64,000 nt of DNA from Chrysoporthe austroafricana (taxonomy: Eukaryota; Ascomycota; Sordariomycetes; Diaporthales; Cryphonectriaceae): the NCBI GenBank assembly GCA_001051155.2, contig JYIP02000006.1, positions 1,550,001-1,614,000 of the forward strand. The letters run 5' to 3'. Both the position numbers and the translations under genes were made by a program. How positions within the stretch are numbered: position 1 is the first letter of the stretch; every line of letters starts with the position of its first letter. Positions 58,622 through 64,000 of the stretch are shown here, one piece after another. The notes under the pieces were generated by a model. It was given only the letters and a program-made list of their open reading frames with translations, had not been told where the DNA came from and did no database searches.

Positions 58622-60811
58622 ATGCCTTGTAAAGTCTGTGGCGGCCTGCCCTTTGGCGATGAGTCCTGGGCCCCTCACAGCGTGTCGTACGAGACAGTGC
58701 TGGCAGCCTCGCGAGAGGGCTGTCCCTGCTGCGCACTGTTGCAAGAGCTCTCCGACAGGGTGCTGCAGGATGGGCAGCAGGGCGAGCCGCAGGGCGAGCC
58801 GCAGGGCGAGCCGCAGGGCGTCGAGTTTGAGTACTTCTGGGTCTCGACCATCCCGATGCTCTCTCTGAAGATGTATCGTGGCGGCTTGACCGTCGAGCGT
58901 CATTTCGAGCTGTACGTCCCCGAAGGTTCGTCGCCTTCGGAACTATATACGGACCATCTTGTATACTCGAGGGGGACGGCGCTGCCTGTATTCTCTTAGG
59001 CTAAGACCTAATACCTCATAGGTGTCGAAAAACCTTGGTCGGGCATATCTTATGGCCGTCAAATATCTGCCTTCGCCGGCTCCCCCGAGTGCATGAGGCT
59101 GGCCAAGTCGTGGATCTCAACCTGTCTCAGCTCACACCCTCAGTGCTGCGAGGCCGCCCCTGCCACCGCCACCCTGCCCGACCGGGTCATCCACGTCGGC
59201 GGCCATGACAGCCCTCGGCTCGTCGAGAACTTCTCGGGACAGGCTTCTGGGCAGTACGCAGCGCTCAGTCACTGCTGGGGCGGCAGTGTCGCGGTGCAGC
59301 TGAGGACGCACAACATCGACGACTTCAAGCAGGGCCTTAGCTTCCACGACTTGCCGAAGACCTTCCAGGATGCCGTCACGGTCTGTCGCGCTCTCGACAT
59401 AGAGTACCTCTGGATCGACTCGCTCTGCATCATCCAGGACTCTGCCGAAGACTGGGCAACGCAGGGCTCAAAGATGGCGCAGATCTACTCCCACTGCCTG
59501 GTCACCCTCGCTGCCGACGCGGCCGGGAACAGCGAGGCGGGCTTTCTGAACCGGAAGCCCAGGGAGGCAGGTGCCCCTTCAGACCGGATCACAGTGAAGA
59601 CAAGAGCGGCAGACGCCACCACCTCAGCTCCCATTCTGCAGGTCTACGCCAGACCAGACAGGGAACTGACCTACGCCGGGGGCTTTCCCCACCACTACCC
59701 CTACGACTTCGACGCCGACGGCTCCGCGACGGGCGACGAGCTGCAGAGCCACCTCTCCGGCCGCGCCTGGTGCTTCCAGGAGGCCATCCTGCCCGCGCGC
59801 ATCCTACACTTCACGCCCGACGAGCTATGCTGGACCTGCGCCGCCGACGCCTTCTGCGAGTGCCGGCACGGCCCCATCGCGCCGCGGAAGCGCGCCTTCA
59901 GCGAGGCCGAGCGCGTCATCGACCGCGCGCGCCTGCGCGGCGACTGGCCCAACGTCGTGCAGGAGTACACCCGCCGCGCCCTCACCTTCTGGTCGGACCG
60001 CCTCGCCGCCCTGGCCGGCCTCGCCGCGCGCGCCGCGTCCGAGCAGCCCGCGGCCCGCTACCTGGCCGGGCTGTGGTCGGAGGGCCTGCCCGGGGCGCTG
60101 CTGTGGACGCACAAGCCGGGGGCGCGGCGGAGCGGGCGCGTCCGGCCGCGCGTGGCGCCGAGCTGGTCGTGGGCGAGCATCACTGGCCAGGCCCGCTGGT
60201 GGGACGCCAGCTGGTACGAGACCGACGACGACGACGGCGCCAGGCTCGACGTCGTCTCGGTCCGCTGCGTCCCCGCCGGGCCGAACAGGTACGGGGCGGT
60301 CGGGGAAGCGAGGCTGACCGCGGAGGGCCTCGTGTTCCGGATCAGGCTGCGCGATGTGTACGAGGACGGAGCGGGGTTCGACAGCGTCCGCGTTCTTAGT
60401 GAGGGCGGGGCTGCACATGACGTGAGAGGGATCGGATCACTCGATGAGCAGGTTCCTGATGAGCATTGCGCCTCGGAGGGCCTTTTGGATGATGAGGACG
60501 GTTCTGACGAGGACGGCTCTGACGAGGACGGCTCTGACGAGGACGGCTCTGACGAGGACAGCTCTGACGAGGACGGCTCTGATGAAGATGTCCTGTCTGT
60601 TGGCATCCCGGGACTGCATGAGGAGCTGACTATGCTCGATGTACTGGGACACGCATGGTTTCTGGTTCTGCGCCAGAATCCCGAGGAAGGAGGCGAGGGC
60701 ACATTTGTGCGTGTAGGTGTCTTCGTACACACGGGCGATGAAGAAACCACGTCGACAATGGATGCTGCTGTTCAGGCACTGGGAAAGGTAAAGCAGGTCG
60801 TCATTGTGTGA
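58622..60811 (+). CDS. HET-domain protein (heterokaryon incompatibility family)
   Basis: HET-domain proteins trigger programmed cell death in fungal non-self recognition; many paralogues per genome are of unknown role. Two exons, 58622-58925 and 59022-60811, joined by a 96-nt intron (donor GTTCGT, weak; acceptor CTCATAG); the product is 697 aa. Without splicing, the first frame stops at 58999. The N-terminus has C-X2-C pairs (CKVCGGLP, CPCCALL) typical of this class. HET core blocks: YAALSHCWGG at residue 180, LPKTFQDAVTVCRALDIEYL then WIDSLCIIQD at 232, and RAWCFQE at 349. Two in-frame repeats are present: GEPQ x3 (58790-58816) and an acidic (S)DEDG pentad array near 60498-60590. No STAND/NACHT or ankyrin domain follows, so it is a stand-alone HET protein. 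It is tail to tail with the amidoligase gene. Confidence 0.9.
60498..60590 (+). repeat. 15-base in-frame array coding for acidic pentads
   Basis: A unit close to GACGGCTCTGACGAG is repeated about six times inside the HET gene and codes for repeats of Asp-Gly-Ser-Asp-Glu, with one copy changed to Ser-Ser. It is near-perfect at DNA level, so it is recent or kept uniform by slippage, and copy number should vary between strains. Confidence 0.85.
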
Positions 60812-61557
60812 AAGGGACGGACACCAAGAGGACCAGCGACCGCTCGATAGCGCGAGCCATGGTGCGGCCCATCGTCAGATGCTCAAGATGTCATGAGAAA
60901 TCGGCGCGGGACCATCGACTGCTACGGGGGAAGGACTAAGAGACGGTGCCCCAGAACGCAGCGGTGACGAAGACTCGCCAGAGAGTGGTCACGCGTTCAA
61001 TGACTTGCTAGTCTGATCAAGTTGGCGAGAATAGCAGTCAGGCTCTAGGTTAGCGACCACATCTGCGTCCCAGCCCCGGTCATCAGGTCACGATCTGTGG
61101 GTTAGCCCATCTCCAGAATATCTACATGGCTCCCCACTGGTATTCATCCCACGAACTATATGCATTTCCTAGGGTCGTTCATGATTGCCGCCTCTCTTTC
61201 TCACAAGGCGGACGTCGTCGGGCAGCAACGCGAGTCAAGAGCGAGGCTATAGGCAGGGAAGACCATGTATCTCTCACCGACAGGCTAGCACAATTACTAA
61301 CTTCATATCTCTTATTATATACGGTCTAGTTGGATCGCTATACTAACTTCATATCTCTTATTATATGTCTAGTTGGGTCGTTGTACTAACAGCGGCGTCT
61401 CTTCTTGTATACAGTCCAGTTGGATCGTTTTGATAACAGCAGCTGCATCATTTGGAATCGAATGAGCGAGGCAGAACAGTGTAAAACAAGCGGGAGAATT
61501 CATTGTTGAAGGAAATGCACAAACCTGGGACATACTAGTCACTCCAGCCTCTAGTTT
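60812..61557. other. Convergent intergenic region with minisatellite
   Basis: Tail-to-tail gap between the HET and amidoligase genes. No gene is seen. The AT-rich part contains the three-copy repeat at 61296-61431. Confidence 0.65.
61296..61431. repeat. Degenerate 43-47-base tandem repeat, three copies
   Basis: Copies start at 61296, 61342 and 61385, each opening with ACTAAC and sharing TATCTCTTATTATAT and (T/C)AGTTGG(A/G)TCG blocks. The third copy is the most diverged. It lies 3' of both flanking genes. Confidence 0.75.
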
Positions 61558-62889
61558 TCAGGGCCGCTTACGTCTCTCCAGAATGACAGTCTGGAGCGCC
61601 TCCGCCCGGTCGTCCAGACCGAGCAGGGCCAGCAGGTCAAACACGTCAAAGGTCGCCTCCTGGCCCCGGCGGCGGCGGGCCTCGGCCTCGTCGCACAGGA
61701 GCACGGCCGCCCAGAGACGCGCGATGGGCCCGCCGCTCGCCGCCTCGCAGAGCGCGAGCCACAGCCGGGCGAAGGCGACCACCTCGGCCGCGTCCAGCGT
61801 CGCCGCGCACTGGCGGAACTCGAGCGTCCGCAGGGCGTTCTTGGGCAGGAAGCGCGCCTCCACGAAGCCCCCGAAGTTGTAGGCCAGCCGGTTGCCCCGC
61901 CGGGTGCCCGCCATCAGCTGCTGGACGGCGCCGGCCCGCGTCGACGTCAGGAGGTCCGTGACGCACTCGATGGTGGACCGGGCCGTGTAGGCGGAATAGG
62001 GAAGCATGTACAGGCGCAGGGGGAGATGCGTGGGGACCTGGTCAGTCGCGAGGAAGGCGTAGCCGGGGAGATCCCCCCGGCGGATGAGACGATTCTTGTC
62101 AAAGGTCCTGTGCTGGCTCTTGGGGAGGGGCCTACACGGGGGCTCGGCGATCAGCCACGGAGACCTGCTAGGGCAGGCCACATCGACGGCTCGCTGGGCC
62201 CCCTTCCTTGTGAGCCCCTGTGAGACGAGGCTGAATGAGCGGTTGCTCATACAGTACCCGTTGCTCAGCCGACTGGGCGGGTGCAGCTGGGCGAGGACGG
62301 GGTCCGCAGCGAACAGGAGGGCAGCGATGCGGCGCAGGTCCCCGGGAGACATCCAGTTGATGCCCCGGCCGACGTGGAAGTGAAGGCCGCAGGAGTCAGG
62401 CGTCAGGGTCCAGTATCTCTTCTGGAGTGTGTCACATACCTTGCGCACCTCCTCGAAGCTCCGCGGGTCGTTCCAGAGCGCCGGAGAAGTCACCTCGACC
62501 CCGAACCAACGGACGCCCATGTAGCGCTCGTCGATCTCCCGACCGTCTGGCAGGATTATGGAGAGGTCAGCCTTGACGTTCCATGAGCTGTATGGCTTTG
62601 AGCTGTCCGTGACGACCCTCGGGTTGAGATTGGCGGACAGGCCAAGGCGATTGATGGTCCTTTGGACATGCGCGAAAACAGGCTGGCCCACGAGTTCAAA
62701 TACGACCTCGTCCGAATCGGAACTATCCACGTCGCCGGGGACAATAATAAGCTTCGAGTACATCTCAGCAGAGACGTCGGGATCTTGGGACATGTATTTC
62801 AGTTCATTGTTGAAGATATACGCGACGGCGAATTCCAGCTCGACGCCAAAGCTGAACCTACCTTCTTCAGGATTTGTATTCGTGTCCAT
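61558..62889 (-). CDS. Amidoligase-family protein (COOH-NH2 ligase fold)
   Basis: Single-exon protein of 443 aa matching the Amidoligase_2 pattern: an ATP-dependent carboxylate-amine ligase family of the glutamine-synthetase-like fold, predicted to form amide bonds on peptides or small molecules; fungal members are biochemically uncharacterised as far as I know. Motifs seen: GVELEF at residues 15-20 (acidic metal-binding strand), WFGVEVTSP near 130, CGLHFHVGRG at 167-176, and TLEFRQ at 355-360 with its Glu and Arg. These are the expected conserved polar positions, so the enzyme looks intact. No signal peptide or membrane segment. Start at 62889 gives the usual short leader before the first motif. 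A TATA-like element sits about 150 bp upstream. Confidence 0.85.
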   Translation of the reverse strand: MDTNTNPEEGRFSFGVELEFAVAYIFNNELKYMSQDPDVSAEMYSKLIIVPGDVDSSDSDEVVFELVGQPVFAHVQRTINRLGLSANLNPRVVTDSSKPYSSWNVKADLSIILPDGREIDERYMGVRWFGVEVTSPALWNDPRSFEEVRKVCDTLQKRYWTLTPDSCGLHFHVGRGINWMSPGDLRRIAALLFAADPVLAQLHPPSRLSNGYCMSNRSFSLVSQGLTRKGAQRAVDVACPSRSPWLIAEPPCRPLPKSQHRTFDKNRLIRRGDLPGYAFLATDQVPTHLPLRLYMLPYSAYTARSTIECVTDLLTSTRAGAVQQLMAGTRRGNRLAYNFGGFVEARFLPKNALRTLEFRQCAATLDAAEVVAFARLWLALCEAASGGPIARLWAAVLLCDEAEARRRRGQEATFDVFDLLALLGLDDRAEALQTVILERRKRP

Positions 62890-64000
62890 CGTCGCAGCCG
62901 CAAGACCCAGGTAATTTTGATACGAATCTAAGGCCTAATTTCGAAAGTAGCAGTGTGCGAGGTAAGCCGCACTCTGCCACTGCTTGCTGCTGCGTGTGCA
63001 AGGTTTCTAGGTTCGCATTGAATACCTGCATCGCCGCATATATATAGGATAATGACTAATGTAAGAATACCGCTGGACGGTCTTCCGACGATATGATTGT
63101 TCGGCACAAAGCCCAACTTTGGTCATTGGATGCGTAGAGCGAGCCCAAAGTCACTGAGCCAACGTCTCTCTTTGTTCATAGCGTCGGTCTAGGGCAATGC
63201 TCGATGAACATGCCACCAGGGTGAACGATGACCGCTTTCTGATCTAGCACCAATGTTGTCAAAGCAGCAAAGTTCTCGTTCTATGATTATCCAGGCGATC
63301 GGTAAAATGAAACGGTCGAGAGCCCGCGTCATCTCTAAGTGAACAATTTGTGTGCGAGCGAACCGCTGAGGTTGTCGTCTTCCTAACTCTATAATCACCT
63401 GCAGGTAGGTGGCTCGAATCCCCATTCCCAGCGACATGAGTGGTTTCCTGTTCCTGGCTTTTCGTTTTTTTTTTTTTCTTCTCTCTCTCCCTCGCCCTTA
63501 TTGGCATCGGCGAGTTGGGGTTCCCCGAGGGGGGTCACGTGCTTACATAAGAGAGGTCCCCAGCCCTCTGCTAATTAATTAACTTTCGCCGCCGGCCTTC
63601 CTAAAATCCGGCAGCATTTCTAAACGTGTCATTCATTCTTGCGCGCGTGCTCAAGACTTTGCCTTTTCAGCACAAGTGGCTCGTCAGCGTCGATGACAGG
63701 GCAATTGAGGCGGCCAAACCAATGTGTCAGACTCACAGTATAAGCCACAGTACGGGCGTCACCATTTCGTGTGTTTTGTTCTCCTAACCGCCAGACCCGA
63801 CCGACGGTCCGACATCTCATATGCGCGCCCCCGGATTTGGCAGGCAGAGAGACAAGTCAACCGGTCACTTGAGGACAGACAGACATTCCGGAGAGCCGCC
63901 GCAAAGCCCTTGGGGAGACGCACCATGCAGGTACTATGTACGATGACCTCGCCGCTCTGTCGATCGCCTCCTTGAGCCTGTTGGCCTGCTGGACGAGGAA
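62890..64000. other. Upstream region of the amidoligase gene, no further gene seen
   Basis: AT-richer sequence with a poly-T run near 63466-63477 and only short frames. I see no gene up to the window edge; one could begin beyond it. Confidence 0.6.
63037..63048 (-). promoter_or_regulatory. TATA-like element upstream of the amidoligase gene
   Basis: On the minus strand the sequence reads CCTATATATATG, about 150 bp before the start codon at 62889, a typical distance for a TATA box plus 5' UTR in ascomycetes. Position and sequence are the only support. Confidence 0.4.

Overview
The window is nuclear DNA of a filamentous ascomycete (Pezizomycotina, most likely a Sordariomycete). Genes carry short GT..AG introns of 57-168 nt with fungal CTNAC-type branch sites. 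Coding sequence is rich in GC at third positions. The families present include a HET-domain protein, a Zn2Cys6 regulator of the Upc2 type, a GT17 glycosyltransferase and a fungal DH-PH giant protein. None of the genes is viral or a recognised toxin.

Layout. 1-14.5 kb: a gene-free, GC-rich stretch full of microsatellites. 15.1-17.4 kb: a C2H2 zinc-finger regulator (+) whose first intron is unusually long, in frame and free of stops. 18.7-21.3 kb: Hrd1-type ER membrane RING E3 ligase (+). 21.4-22.4 kb: remnant of a 5-oxoprolinase gene (-) with a large internal deletion and frameshifts. 22.4-24.1 kb: AT-richer gene-free island. 24.1-25.5 kb: TPT/nucleotide-sugar transporter (-, four exons), divergent from 26.9-28.8 kb: GT17 N-acetylglucosaminyltransferase-like type II membrane protein (+). 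30.0-32.2 kb: two-exon protein with a heavily expanded trypsin-like domain (+). 32.2-35.3 kb: gene-free, but holding a set of AAAGGAG motifs, two of them directly followed by perfect 8-bp hairpins. 35.3-37.2 kb: Zn2Cys6 regulator (-, three exons). 37.2-50.9 kb: a second gene-free, microsatellite-rich stretch with three of the window's four single-N assembly joins. 50.9-56.7 kb: 1912-residue DH-PH protein (-). 58.6-60.8 kb: HET-domain protein (+), tail to tail with 61.6-62.9 kb: amidoligase-family protein (-).

Functional reading. Hrd1 is ER quality control. The transporter and the GT17 enzyme form a divergent pair that could jointly serve Golgi glycosylation. The DH-PH protein points to Rho GTPase signalling. 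HET, the trypsin-like protein and the amidoligase are accessory genes; only HET has an established role (allorecognition cell death). Exon boundaries were worked out by reading frame, splice dinucleotides and branch sites; all spliced lengths are multiples of three. Family names come from recognised motifs, not from a database search. The poly-A/poly-C/poly-T tracts beside the N positions show at least two assembly artefacts: a duplicated contig end at 43.7-43.9 kb and a noisy inverted duplicate at 48.0-48.3 kb.
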